Shown here: piece by piece, positions 11,251 through 23,600 of the stretch | Layout: each line of letters starts with the position of its first letter | How positions within the stretch are numbered: the first letter of the stretch is position 1 | Assembly (NCBI RefSeq): GCF_040581485.1 | Contig: NC_090130.1 | Location: 1,922,001-1,986,000 of the forward strand | Source: Linepithema humile | Taxonomy: Eukaryota > Arthropoda > Insecta > Hymenoptera > Formicidae | Direction: 5' to 3' | Length of the DNA: 64,000 nt | Notes under the pieces: model-generated | The model's database searches: none | The model's input: only the letters and a program-made list of their open reading frames with translations | What the model was told of the DNA's origin: nothing | Translations under genes and position numbers: made by a program

Positions 11251-13200
11251 TTATGCATTAACGATGTGCTTAATCCAATCAACGTAGGAAGATACGCGAG
11301 TGTAGACGGAAGGAGAACCGCTGACACCGCACGGATAAACAACCCATGACACAATACCAAGCTGAGTAGAATTGTTATCGTCAAATTGAACCAGTGGACT
11401 ACCAGAGTCTTTCTAATAAGAAAAATACTTAGTGAGCAAAAAAAGTTGTGCAAAAAATCTTTACGTATTTAATCATTTTGTATCTATCGCATCTTTGTAT
11501 CTGTCACATGAATTTCAGAATGAGATCTGCAAATTGATCTTTAGAATAATTTTGCAACTTTTATAAAGAAAATAAAGTTAAAAGTTAATATTATTTTGTG
11601 AATTGATTAATAATCAGATCAATAGTCGATTAGATATCATTAATATTAATCTAACGAATCGTAGAAAAATTAATTTCACTTACGAAGCAGGCAGATGTTT
11701 CTTTGACAGCGTCAGTGCAGATTTGCGAATCATAGAGTTGCAAAAAGCCGACTTTTTCCAACTTTTTCAGACAGGATTGATTGTCCAGTAGGGGAATGGT
11801 GGCTTTTTGAAGAACCTTAGGAAACGTTGGGAGCAAATTCTTGGAAGTCGAACCCCATCCGGACAACACAACGTTTCCAATTCGCACCTCATTTTGTTGA
11901 GGTAGATTGACAGCGGACACTCTCTCGTTGAAAATGAGATGAGTGCTCAGTTTCAGAACAGCAATATCGTATGGAGCAACACCTCTGAAAAAGCGCAATA
12001 TGATTCAGTTCAAAGTATCGTAACAGACGCAAGTGTATTATCAATTGAGAAAATATTGATTGCGAGAGAATTATTGAAAATGGTGTCACGACATTGTCTC
12101 ATGACATAGATTGCGGCTTTTGAAATGATTGTATATAATATGACTCGATCTTCAGACTTTTTAAGAGTCTCTACATAGTGATAATGTTTAAAAATAATAA
12201 ATTTATTTTTTCTATCTTAAATAAATAAATCTTATAAATAAATGTATAATTGTGTTATGATCAATATCACATTAATTAACTTTTATATAAAATTGTATTG
12301 TTAAATTAAGCGTATTCTTCAGTGCGAGTGTTCTATTATCGAATAGATAAGATTATTATTTCGTAATGACACAAATATGAATTATTTATTAATGTCTTAT
12401 GCGATTATATCAACAAAGTGTTATCAGTTCGCATATTTTAGCTTTTGTAAGTTCAAGTTGAACATGAAAAAATTGATTTTTGATGGTATAAATGGCGAAA
12501 ACGTACCCTGGATATTTTTCGTGAACGTAAGACTTCGCGACATCAACTACTTGCTCAGTGGATTCGGTTTCAAGCAGGACATGCTTGCCAGCAATTACTC
12601 TAAGCTTGCCGAGTCTATTGATAATGCAGTGTGCAGCAGTTATAACGTGATTTTCATTTAGGATCGAACCACCGCAGATATGGCTGAACGGGAGGATAGG
12701 TGGCAAGCCATATTGAACGGACACCTGGTAAGGGAATTCACCCGGCACAGCATCCTCACCGTCGGTGATTCTCGGCTCCAGGCCGTAGGGTAAGGCCAGA
12801 GACGCTATAAAAAATTTTAACAAAAATTTTCTACACATAGTCTTTAAAAGACGAGAACGATTTTTGAGAATTCTCAATACTATATTTTTGTGTTTCTAAT
12901 GTCATTTTATCACAAAATTTGAGATTGATTGCTCTTATTAAGTTTAAAAATATGATATGTTAAATATTTATCTACCAGTATAATTATTAGAATTACAAAG
13001 AACATTATTACTTATGCAACATGTTTGAAACAGAATATTTGTGCATTTTTATAAAATACTTTTTCTCTCTCGTTCAATATTATTTAAAATTGTAGATATA
13101 AATTTATTTTATGATAATGACGGTATTATAAATAAATTGCAAAAAATACGTGCTTACCCTGGAATACCAGAACGACGGATAAGAGACACTGGACCAACAT
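11251..13200 (-). CDS. Chymotrypsin-like serine protease C, altered active-site region
   Basis: Four exons, 13158-13200 (signal peptide MLVQCLLSVVLVFQ), 12507-12804, 11684-11984 and 11251-11412, 267 residues, with the same splice phases as A and B. Activation would occur after Arg at R|ITDGEDA. The triad residues are present: TAAHC, YDIAVLK, and Ser in KDSGSP. However the GDSGGP motif reads KDSGSP, residue 192 is Phe instead of Ser, and SWG is SWV. In the otherwise near-identical copy D these positions are GDSGGP, Ser and SWG. The frame and all splice sites remain good. It is either a protease losing function or one with changed activity; Val at 216 also occurs in elastases. The bottom of the S1 pocket is Ser. 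Confidence 0.88.
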
Positions 13201-14227
13201 TGTCGTTAGATTTAAAGAAACCTAAGCGCCGAATAAAAATTTTCGGTTTATATACCACGAAAAAAAGACGTAATATGTTATACACGATAAGATGACAATA
13301 TTTTAGATTTATTTGATAATATTTTTAAGTGCATAGATAAGCATATATTTACTATTTATTTACCAATTCATAACAATTTGTCTCTTAAAGAAAATACTAA
13401 TGCGTATCTTCTTAATCATACACTTGACCATTGTGCAGTGTGCGTTTAATTTTTACTCTCTACGCAGTATAACTTCCGCTTATATCATGAGCAATGCTTT
13501 TATTTATTGTATTGCATATCTTACAATTTATTTTAATTAAAATTTAATAAAATAAAAAATTAAATAGTCTAATAGTTTAAGTAAATAAAAATAATAGAAT
13601 AAAAAGTATTAATTTATTATTATCTGTACAAAAAGCTCAGTATTAATCATTATAATAAATTACATAATATGTATATACTACATAAAAATTATGCTATCTA
13701 AAAATTATAAGTATATAATTCTGCATACGCGTGTTTTATATAATTTATAAATAAAAATATACAAATATACTACTGACACATATATTAAAGATATCTTACA
13801 ATTATTTATTGCATTAAATTAGAAAAATTCCTAAAATTCTTAAATTTGCTATTAAATTTCTAAAGCTAAATTTCCGAAAAATTAATTTAGAAACGTAATT
13901 TAGAAACGTAATTCACAAACGTAACACGCGTAAAGGACGTGAAATCTATTACAGCATCTCATGCATTTGTTTTCTAACCCGAGAATTGATAATATCACAC
14001 GAATAATGTGTCTGGCGTTATCTCCATTTAATTACAGATTTATCTTTTGTCGTCATCATACCCATTTAACTTATTTCGATAACAATACGAGTGCTTGATA
14101 CGAATGTTATACTTTGTCTAGCGATGTCTATTGCGTAGGTAGGGAGATACCTACATATTTCGCAAAGGACATTAACTCGCTCTGATACATCTAAGAAACT
14201 AAGTACATTTGCATCAGAAGCGCGACT
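13201..14227. other. Spacer between protease C and the carboxypeptidase pseudogene
   Basis: AT-rich, homologous to 19614-20629. Contains the protease C promoter. The plus-strand open frame over 13041-13295 is the antisense of the signal-peptide exon and promoter, not a gene. Confidence 0.55.
13247..13254 (-). promoter_or_regulatory. TATA box of serine protease C
   Basis: Reverse strand TATATAAA 47-54 bp upstream of the ATG at 13200. It is conserved at 19660-19667 before copy D, which supports the first-exon call. Confidence 0.65.
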
Positions 14228-16260
14228 TCATGTATTACAGGTGACTAAGCGAGTGATTGCGCGAATACCCGCTCAAATTTTGCGCGCCGTCGGAACTATT
14301 TGAGTCACCGGCAAAAGAAACCCATAAGTTCCGCGATCGCGAAGTTCCACTGTGTACGCATATTTTATTCCGGCGACGCCTTTGGCCCAATCATCGGACG
14401 ATCCTGAAAATGGAACAAGCATACGATAAATTTTCCGTATCGCAATATTATGATTAGCAGCGCATTAAATTAGGTCTGTATTAAGTCCTTTTTTATGAAT
14501 TGCAAAATTGTATATTGTCGATATGGATAAAGTTGAAGTGTATACCAAAAGTTGGATACATCAGATCTGCCATAGATCCAATTTGATAATGAGTGCCGTG
14601 AACTTTTGCAATTGCGTTAATCGCCTTCTTCGCTACGTACACCAAGTCGGTGTAATCCGAAAATTTCGAGCGTGTGTATCCCCACGGTACCAGCCACATT
14701 TGTGAGTAAGAATGCAAAGTCAAATACATTCCAAAATGTAAACTTGTTGGTTTCAATATTTATTTCTGAAGAGAACGTTTAAAATAAAATTTCAATAAAT
14801 CGTGTGGAATGAAATGTGCTCGAATAGTTAAAATTAAATTAAATTAAATCTCGGACAGTTATAGTGTACCGTATATGCTACTTGTTCGCCAGAATATAAT
14901 CTGACATGGCCTTCGTTTCCGGTTCAGAAAAAGCGTACGGTCCAGAGTAATTTTCGCGACAAGGATCTAAACTGGCCCCGTTCTCTTTCTCCTCGCCCCA
15001 GTGGTGTGCAAAATTTCGATTCGGATCAACGCCCTCGCATTTAGTCCAGAACCATCTAGTATAGTGTGTTAAGAACTGTAACAAATTGGGAGGCGACCTA
15101 GAAAAGAAGATGTATGTATTGATTTATTTTATTATAACGTAAAGCTTATATCGCTTTATCGTATATTGAAAAATATCTATTGACACGGACAACTCTCTTT
15201 TTCTAAAATCTTAAAATCGGAAGTCTTATCGCCTTTATCTAATCTTTGTTAAAGATTGATTTGTAATTTAAGAGATATAAATAATGTGCGAAATTCTTGA
15301 TAACACATCGCGTTCGAGAGGTGCCAAAAGTCAGATTACATATGCAAATAACGTGCTACGCTAATATTATTTTGTTGTTCTGAATAAGTTATGATACTGG
15401 AACAATAAATGTGTTTTCTCTCTTCTCACCTGCTATCGTTTTCGCTTTCCACATGATTGCTTCTGGTTTTCCGCCAGAAACGATCGCCGGTGTGGCTGTA
15501 CTCATAACCGTCGGGATTAGCGACTGGTAGAATCATCCAGTCCGAATTGTCCAGCAATTTCGAATAGGTTGAGTTCCTCTCAACCAACTGGCTCAATATG
15601 TAGGTCGCCACGGCGGTACCGATCCATTCTCGTCCGTGCATGCCTACAAATATGACGACAATTCACCAAAAACACGATATAACGGGACAAGATGCTCATA
15701 AAACGTGGGAAGCACGCGGATTCGACGTCGACGAAAATCAGATCGACCGTAAATATTCCACAATAAACTAAATTTTTATGCCGCTGAGAGAAACAATCGT
15801 CAAGAGAAGAAAATGAAATTCTTGTAATATCAATGCGTATATTTACAATTACTTTTCAATATTTATCTATTATTGATTTTTATAAACTTATTTTCGGAAG
15901 AAATAATCACCTGCAAAAAGACTTACCGGCATCGATCCAAATTGCGGGCTTTCGTTCGCCATCCTTGTTCAATCCTATCGACACTTTTGCCATTTTAATC
16001 GGTTGACCCTCGTAACTCTGGCCGATGGTCGTCAATCCTACCATTTTGGGGTACCTGAAAGCCAGATATTCTAAATAGCGGACGATATCTACAAAAATAC
16101 CAATTTATTAATTTGCAGGAATCAAATTTTTATTATGTTGTTTGACTATACTTTTTATTTATTTATTTAAAATTCATATATTTAAAAAAAGTAGCTAATG
16201 TATGTTTATAAGATTACTCGTACACTAAAAATAGTTTACGATGTAAAAATATTTTCAGCT

Positions 16261-16275
16261 CACACACACACACAC
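16261..16275. repeat. CA microsatellite in pseudogene intron
   Basis: About 7.5 CA units. The paralogous site at 22659-22684 has 13 units, so length changed after duplication. Confidence 0.8.
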
Positions 16276-16683
16276 GCATGTTTTACCTCCATATCGATGA
16301 TAACGTTTCCATGTCATCGTATGGCCTTGTGTGGTAACCAAGTCTTCGCGTTGTTCTTTTGACATTTTCGGATTTTGATAAGATATCGTCTTCTATTAAT
16401 GAGAAACATCAATTAATTTACATTTTACTATAATTATGTTGACAATCAGCGATATCTCTCTTTTCTATTTCTAGAATAGCAATTATTAATAGATCACGTA
16501 ATTAACCACGTACGATTGATACGCGATATTGATAAAACCTTTTGATATGTGTAAATAATAATTTATTTATTCGTATCATGCCTTGTATCGTATAAGAAAT
16601 CATGTTAGAAATATCACCAGTAAAGTGTGTCAGCGTTATGCATGAACATCTGCCGTCATTGAAAATGTTTTCAATGATATTGC

Positions 16684-16748
16684 GTGTAATGCAATAAAGA
16701 TGTACATAATGTGTGTAATACAATAAAGATGTGTAATGCAATAAAGAT
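16684..16748. repeat. Short tandem repeat, 18-bp motif
   Basis: Three copies of GTGTAATGCAATAAAGAT with small changes, at 16684, 16713 and 16731, inside an intron. The right copy at 23701-23766 has the same array just past the MITE. Confidence 0.65.
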
Positions 16749-17304
16749 ATATTATTGAATCATTAATTTCAAGTTTCAGTTGTCGCAACTATCGATAGAA
16801 ATGGGTTAATATAGAAAATAATCTTTTTAGAATTTTATATTCTAAACATACTTGAAAACTTGTCTAAAGTGCTGAATAATGTAATATTCATGTAACAAAT
16901 GCAAAATATTAATTTGTCTTACCTGGATATCCGATATCAACACTTTGAAATCAATCTTCTTATCTCTCAAATAATCCTTAACGTTTGCTACGACATCCGG
17001 GGCGACGATGATATCTAAGGTTCTAATAAATAAATATAGAAACTAAGCTAAACAGTTGTATAATTTTTTACTGAGAAAGATTACGTACTTGTTGGGGCTT
17101 GGAAAAGACCAAAATTTTATGTCTTTGGGCTCAGTGTCTTTCAAATCGCGCAGATCCGCAACATGCTTCTCCTTGTTCGGAAACACTCTGATCAAATGGT
17201 AATTTCCATAATTTATTCTTCTGGCACTCGAGCGTGAATTCTTTTTCTCGGTGCCAACAATGCTACTCATGACTGTATTGAGACCACTCGCTACAACAGA
17301 CAGC

Positions 17305-17354
17305 TTAAGGACGAACTTTTAATAACACGAGATTTCAAGTAAAATAATTATGGA

Positions 17355-17391
<37 letters not shown>

Positions 17392-17648
17392 TGTTTTATA
17401 TAAAAAATATAGAAATTGCACTATATAATTCTTTTTATTTTTAATTCTTTTGTTCTACATTACATAAAATACATTATTGTTGTAATACTTGTTGGTCACT
17501 TTTAGTTATTAGCACTTTTTCCAGAACTCATAATTTCGTAATATGGATATTTCAATGTACACGAACAACGCATAATATAATACTCCAGGAAACAATTTCA
17601 ATAAATATGCTGATCGTCGTAAAATGGTAAAGTGCCTAATGTGAGTAA
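17305..17648. other. Duplication junction and spacer
   Basis: Nine bases, TTAAGGACG, at 17305-17313 match neither parental sequence and look like junction filler. From 17314 the right unit begins. A pure AT tract at 17357-17389 has expanded relative to the equivalent site near 10990. No gene. Confidence 0.65.
17357..17389. repeat. AT microsatellite
   Basis: About 16 AT units, 40 bp inside the right unit. The matching place in the left unit has only a short interrupted stretch. Confidence 0.85.
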
Positions 17649-19613
17649 TTATGCATTAACGATGTGCTCAATCCAATCAACGTAGGAAGATACGCGAGTG
17701 TAGACGGAAGGAGAACCGCTGACACCGCACGGATAAACACCCCATGACACAATACCGAGCTGAGTAGGATTGTTACCGTCAAATTGAACAAGTGGACCAC
17801 CAGAGTCTCCCTAATAAGAAAAATACTTAGTGAGCAAAAAAAGTTGTGCAAAAAATCTTTACGTATTTAATCATTTTGTATCTATCGCATCTTTGTATCT
17901 GTCACGAATTGATGAATTTTAGAATGAGATCTGCAAATTGATCTTTAGAATAATTTTGCAACTTTTATAAAGAAGATAAGGTTGGAAGTTAATATTATTT
18001 TGTGAATTGATTAATAATCAGATTAATAGTCGATTAGATATCATTAATATTAATGTAACGAATCGTAGAAAAATTAATTTTACTTACGGAGCAGGCAGAT
18101 GTTTCTTTGACAGCGTCAGTGCAGATTTGCGAATCATAGAGTTGCACAGAGCCGACTATTTCCAACTTTTTCAGACAGGATTGATTGTCCAGTAGGGGAA
18201 TGGTGGCCTTTTGAAGAACCTTAGGAAGCGTTGGGAGCAAATTCTTGGAAGTCGAACCCCATCCGGACAACACAACGTTTCCAATTCGCACCTCATTTTG
18301 TTGAGGTAGATTGACAGCGGACACTCTCTCGTTGAAAATGAGATGAGTGCTCAGTTTCAGAACAGCAATGTCGTATGGAGCAACACCTCTGAAAAAGCGC
18401 AATATGATTCAGTTCGAAGTATCGTAACAGACGCAAGTGTGTTATCAATTGCGAAAATATTAATTGCGAGAGAATTATTAAAAATGGTGTCACGACATTG
18501 TCTCAAGACATAGATTGCGGCTTTTGAAATGATTGTATATATATATTATATAATATGACTCGATCTTCAGACTTTTTAAGAGTCTCTACATAGTGATAAT
18601 GTTTAAAAATAATAAATTTATTTTTTCTATCTTAAATAAATAAATCTTGTCAAATAAAAGTATAATTGTGTTATGATCAATATCACATTAATTAACTTTT
18701 ATATAAAATTGTATTGTTAAATTAAGCGTATTCTTCAGTGCGAGTGTTCTATTATCGTATAGATAAGATTATTATTTCGTAATGACACAAATATGAATTA
18801 TTTATTAATATTTTCTGCGATTATATCAACGAAGTGTTATCAGTTCGCATATTTTAGCTTTTGTAAGTTCAAGTTGAACATGAAAAAATTGATTTTTGAT
18901 GGTATAAATGGCGAAAACGTACCCTGGATATTTTTCGTGAACGTAAGACTTCGCGACATCAACTACTTGCTCAGTGGATTCGGTCTCAAGCAGGACATGC
19001 TTGCCAGCAATTACTCTAAGCTTGCCGAGTCTATTGATGATGCAGTGTCCAGCAGTTATAACGTGATTTTTATTTAGGATCGAACCACCGCAGATATGGC
19101 TAAACGGGAGGATAGGTGGCAAGCCATATTGAACGGACACCTGGTAAGGGAATTCACCCGGCACAGCATCCTCACCATCGGTGATTCTCGGCTCCAGGCC
19201 GTAGGGTAAGGCCAGAGACGCTATAAAAAATTTTGACGAAAATTTTCTACACATAGTCTTTAAAAGACGAGAACGATTTTTGAGAATTCTCAATACTATA
19301 TTTTTGTGTTTCTAATGTCATTTTATCACAAAACTTGAGATTGATTGCTCTTAAGTTTAAAAATATGATATGTTAAATATTTATCTTCCAGTATAATTAT
19401 TAGAATTACAAAGAACATTATTACTTATGCAACATGTTTGAAACAGAATATTTGTGCATTTTTATAAAATACTCTTTCTCTCTCGTTCAATATTATTTTA
19501 AATTGTAGATATAAATTTATTTTATGATAATGTCGGTATTATAAATAAATTGCAAAAAATACGCGCTTACCCTGGAATACCAGAACGACGGATAAGAGAC
19601 ACTGGACCAGCAT
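17649..19613 (-). CDS. Chymotrypsin-like serine protease D
   Basis: Exons 19571-19613, 18923-19220, 18088-18388 and 17649-17810 encode 267 residues. Signal peptide MLVQCLLSVVLVFQ; activation site after Arg at R|ITDGEDA; His in TAGHC, Asp in YDIAVLK, Ser in GDSGGP. The residue six before the catalytic Ser is Ser, so the enzyme is chymotrypsin/elastase-like rather than trypsin-like. SWG is intact. This is the intact partner of protease C. It lies 5' to 3' behind the carboxypeptidase B-like gene on the same strand, about 1 kb away, which fits a digestive enzyme cluster. Its own TATA box shows it is separately transcribed. Confidence 0.93.
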
Positions 19614-20629
19614 TGTCGTTAGATTTAAAGAAACCTAAGCGCCAAATAAAAATTTTCGGTTTATATACCACGAAAAAAAGACGTAATATCTTATACACGA
19701 TAAGATGACAATATTTTAGATTTATTTGATAATATTCTTAAGTGCATAGATAAGCATATATTTACCATTTATTTGAAAATTCACTACAATTTATCCCTTA
19801 AAGAAAATACTAATGCGTATCTTTTTAATCATACACTTGACCATTGTGCATTGTGTGTTTAGTTTTCACTCTCTACGCAGTATAACTTCCGTTTATATCA
19901 TGAGCAATGCTTTTATTTATTGTATTGCATACCTTACAATTTATTTTAATTAAAATTTAATAAAATAAAAAATTAAATAGTCTAATAGTTTAAGTAAATA
20001 AAAATAATAGAATAAAAAGTATTAATTTATTTTATTATCTGTACAAAAAGCTCAGTATTAATCATTATAATAAATTACATAATATGTATATACTACATAA
20101 AAATTATGCTATCTAAAAATTATAAGTATATAATTCTGCATACGCGTGTTTTATATAATTTATAAATAAAAATATACAAATATACTACTGATACATTTAT
20201 TAAAGATATCTTACAATTATTTATTGCATTAAATTAGAATAATTCCTAAAATTCCTAAATTTGCTATTAAATTTCTAAAGCTAAATTTCCGAAAAATTAA
20301 TTTAGAAACGTAATTTAGAAACGTAACACGCGTAAGGAACGTGAAATCTATTACAGCATCTCATGCATTTGTTTTTTAACCCGAGAATCGATAATATCAC
20401 ACGAATAATGTGTCTGACGTTATCTCCATTTAATTACAGATTTATCTTTTGTCGTCATCATACCCATTTAATTTATTTCGATAACAATACGAATGCTTGA
20501 TACAAATGTTGTACTTTGTCTAGCGATGTCTATTGCGTAGGTAGGGAGATACCTACATATTTCGCAAAGGACATTAACTCGCTCTGATACATCTGAAAAA
20601 CTAAGTACATTTGCATCAGAAGCGCGACT
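19614..20629. other. Spacer between protease D and carboxypeptidase
   Basis: AT-rich spacer homologous to 13201-14227. It contains the protease D promoter and the carboxypeptidase 3' flank; nothing else is seen. Confidence 0.55.
19660..19667 (-). promoter_or_regulatory. TATA box of serine protease D
   Basis: Reverse strand TATATAAA 47-54 bp upstream of the ATG at 19613, the same as before copy C. Confidence 0.65.
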
Positions 20630-23600
20630 TCATGTATTACAGGTGACTAAGCGAGTGATTGCGCGAATACCCGCCCAAATTTCGCGCGCCGTCGGAACTA
20701 TTTGAGTCGCCGGCAAAAGAAACCCATAAGTTCCGCGATCGCGAAGTTCCACTGTGTATGCATATTTTATTCCGGCGACGCCTTTGGCCCAATCATCGGA
20801 CGATCCTGAAAATGGAACAAGCATACGATAAATTTTCCGTATCGCAATATTATGATTAGCAGCGCATTAAATTAGGTCTGTATTAAGTTCTTTTTTATGA
20901 ATTGCAAAATTGTATATTGTCGATATGGATAAAGTTGAAGTGTATACCAGAAGTTGGATACATCAGATCTGCCATAGATCCAATTTGATAATGAGTGCCG
21001 TGAACTTTTGCAATCGCGTTAATCGCCTTCTTCGCTACGTTCACCAAGTCGGTGTAATCCGAAGGTTTCGAGCGTGTGTATCCCCACGGTACCAGCCACA
21101 TTTGTGAGTAAGAATGCAAAGTCAAATACATTCTAAAATATAAACTTGTTGGTATCAATATTTATTTCTAAAGAGTATGTTTAAAATGAAATTCCAGTAA
21201 ATCGTGTGGAATGAAATGTGCTCGGATAGTTAAAATTAAATTAAATTAAATCTCGGACAGTTATAGTGTACCTTATATGCTGCTTGTTCGCCAGAATATA
21301 ATCTGACATGGCTTTCGTTTCCGGTTCAGAAAAGGCGTACGGTCCAGAGTAATTTTCGCGACAAGGATCTAAACTGGCCCCGTTCTCTTTCTCCTCGCCC
21401 CAGTGGTGTGCAAAATTTCGATTCGGATCAACGCCCTCGCATTTAGTCCAGAACCATCTAGTATAGTGTGTTAGGAACTGTAACAGATTGGGAGGCGACC
21501 TAGAAAAAAAGATGTGTGTATTGATTTATTTTATTATAACGTAAAGCTTATATCGCTTTATCGTATATTGAAAAATATTTATTGACACGGACAACTCTCT
21601 TTTCTAAAATCTTAAAATCGGAAGTCTTATCGCCTTTATCTAATCTTTGTTAAAGATTGATCTGTAATTTAAGAGATATAAATAATGTGCGAAATTCTTG
21701 ATAACACATCGCGTTCGAGAGGTGCCAAAAGTCAGATTACATATGCAAATAACGTGCTATGCTAATATTATTTTGTTGTTTTGAATAAGTTATGATACTG
21801 AAACGATAAATGTGTTTTCTCTCTTCTCACTTGCTATCGTTTTCGCTTTCCACATGATTGCTTCTGGTTTTTCGCCAGAAACGATCGCCGGTGTGGCTGT
21901 ACTCATAACCGTCGGGATTAGCGACTGGTAGAATCATCCAGTCCGAATTGTCCAGCAATTTCGAATAGGTTGAGTTCCTCTCAACCAACTGGCTCAATAT
22001 GTAGGTCGCCACGGCGGTACCAATCCATTCTCGTCCGTGCATGCCTACAAATATGACGACAATTCACCGAAAACACGATATAACGGGACAAGATGCTCAT
22101 AAAACGTGGAAAGCACGCGGATTCGACGTCGACGAAAATCAGATCGACCGTAAATATTCCACAATAAACATTTTTATGCCGCTGAGAGAAACGATCGCCA
22201 AGAGAAAAAAATGAAATTCTTGTAATATCAATACGTATATTTACAATTACTTTTCAATATTTATCTATTTTTGATTTTTATAAACTTATTTTCGGAAGAA
22301 ATAATCACCGGCAAAAAGACTTACCGGCATCGATCCAAATCGCGGGCTTTCGTTCGCCATCCTTGTTCAATCCTATCGACACTTTTGCCATTTTAATCGG
22401 TTGACCCTCGTAACTCTGGCCGATGGTCGTCAATTCTACCATTTTGGGATACCTGAAGGCCAGGTATTCTAAATAGCGGACGATATCTACAAAAATACCA
22501 ATTTATTAATTTGCAGGAATCAAATTTTTATTATGTTGTTTGACTATACTTTTTATTTATGCATTTAAAATTCATATATTTAAAAAAAGTAGCTGATGTA
22601 TGTTTATAAGATTACTCGTACACTAAAAATAGTTTACGATGTAAAAATATTTTCAGCTCACACACACACACACACACACACACATGTTTTACCTCCATAT
22701 CGATGATAACGTTTCCATGTCATCGTATGGCCTTGTGTGGTAACCAAGTCTTCGCGTTGTTCTTTTGACATTTTCGGATTTTGATAAGATATCGTCTTCT
22801 ATTAATGAGAAACATCAATTAATTTACATATTACTATAATTATTTTGACAATCAGCGATATCTCTCTTTTCTATTTCTAGAATGGCGATTATTAATAAAT
22901 CACGTAATTAACCACGTACGATTGATACGCGATATTGAACCTTCTGATATGTGTAAATAATAATTTATTTATTCGTATCATATAAGAGTATCGTATAAAA
23001 AATCATGTTAGAAATATCACCAGTAAAGTGTGTCAGCGTTATGCATGACCATCTGCCGTCATTGAAAATGTTTTCAATGATATTGCGTACAGGGACGGAT
23101 TTCGATTTCTGCCGCTCTTAGACTGAATCAAATTTGCCGCCCCTTAATGACAGTGGAGCAAGGGGAAATTTTTTATTAATTAAATAAAAAATAGATAATA
23201 AAATAGAAAACAGGTATCTTATTCACACACACACATAAGATTCTTTGAATAATAATACAATAAATAACACATTCTCTCTTGTGCGCGCGCGTTTCCAGTT
23301 TTTTTTCTCCAATTCTCAACCGATTTTATTGACATTTTTTTAATGATATTTAATGTTACCTCGAGCATATAAAGACAAAAATGTAAAAAACGTAAAAAAA
23401 TTTTTAATTTAAAAAAAACTCAAAGAAAAAATTTCAGCAAAATCGATTGAGAATTGAAGGAGAAAAACGGGAAATAAATTTCGCCGAAAACGCCGGAAAA
23501 AATAGCACTTGATACGCTCTTTAACAGTAATGATCACGAACATATTTATATTATGATTCTTTTGATCAGAATGTATTTCGAATATAAATCGAGTGTTAAT

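Larger units (their letters stand above)
10936..17304. repeat. Segmental duplication, left unit
   Basis: A unit of about 6.37 kb holding protease C and the carboxypeptidase pseudogene. It aligns almost base for base with 17314-24322, with exon offsets of 6398-6417 before the right-unit MITE. Introns and spacers match as well as exons, so this is a recent DNA-level tandem duplication. At the junction, nine extra bases (17305-17313) separate the units. Confidence 0.9.
14228..17304 (-). pseudogene. Carboxypeptidase B-like pseudogene (left copy)
   Basis: Remnant of an M14 zinc carboxypeptidase homologous to the intact gene at 20630-25423. Exon equivalents: 17089-17304 (cut), 16923-17022, 16287-16392, 15927-16088, 15430-15643, 14870-15097, 14546-14730 and 14228-14403. 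Lesions visible against the right copy: the first exons and about half of the next are missing beyond the breakpoint at 17304; CAG has become TAG at 14878-14880; the acceptor before 14730 reads TTTTGG instead of TTTTAG; TGG has become TGA at 14273-14275. Zinc-site motifs HGREW and LTLHSYSQ are still recognisable. Four independent lesions make function very unlikely. Confidence 0.92.

Noticed and set aside
13041..13295. Plus-strand open frame next to protease C
   Set aside because: It is antisense to the protease signal-peptide exon and TATA box, and its paralogue region differs in frame.
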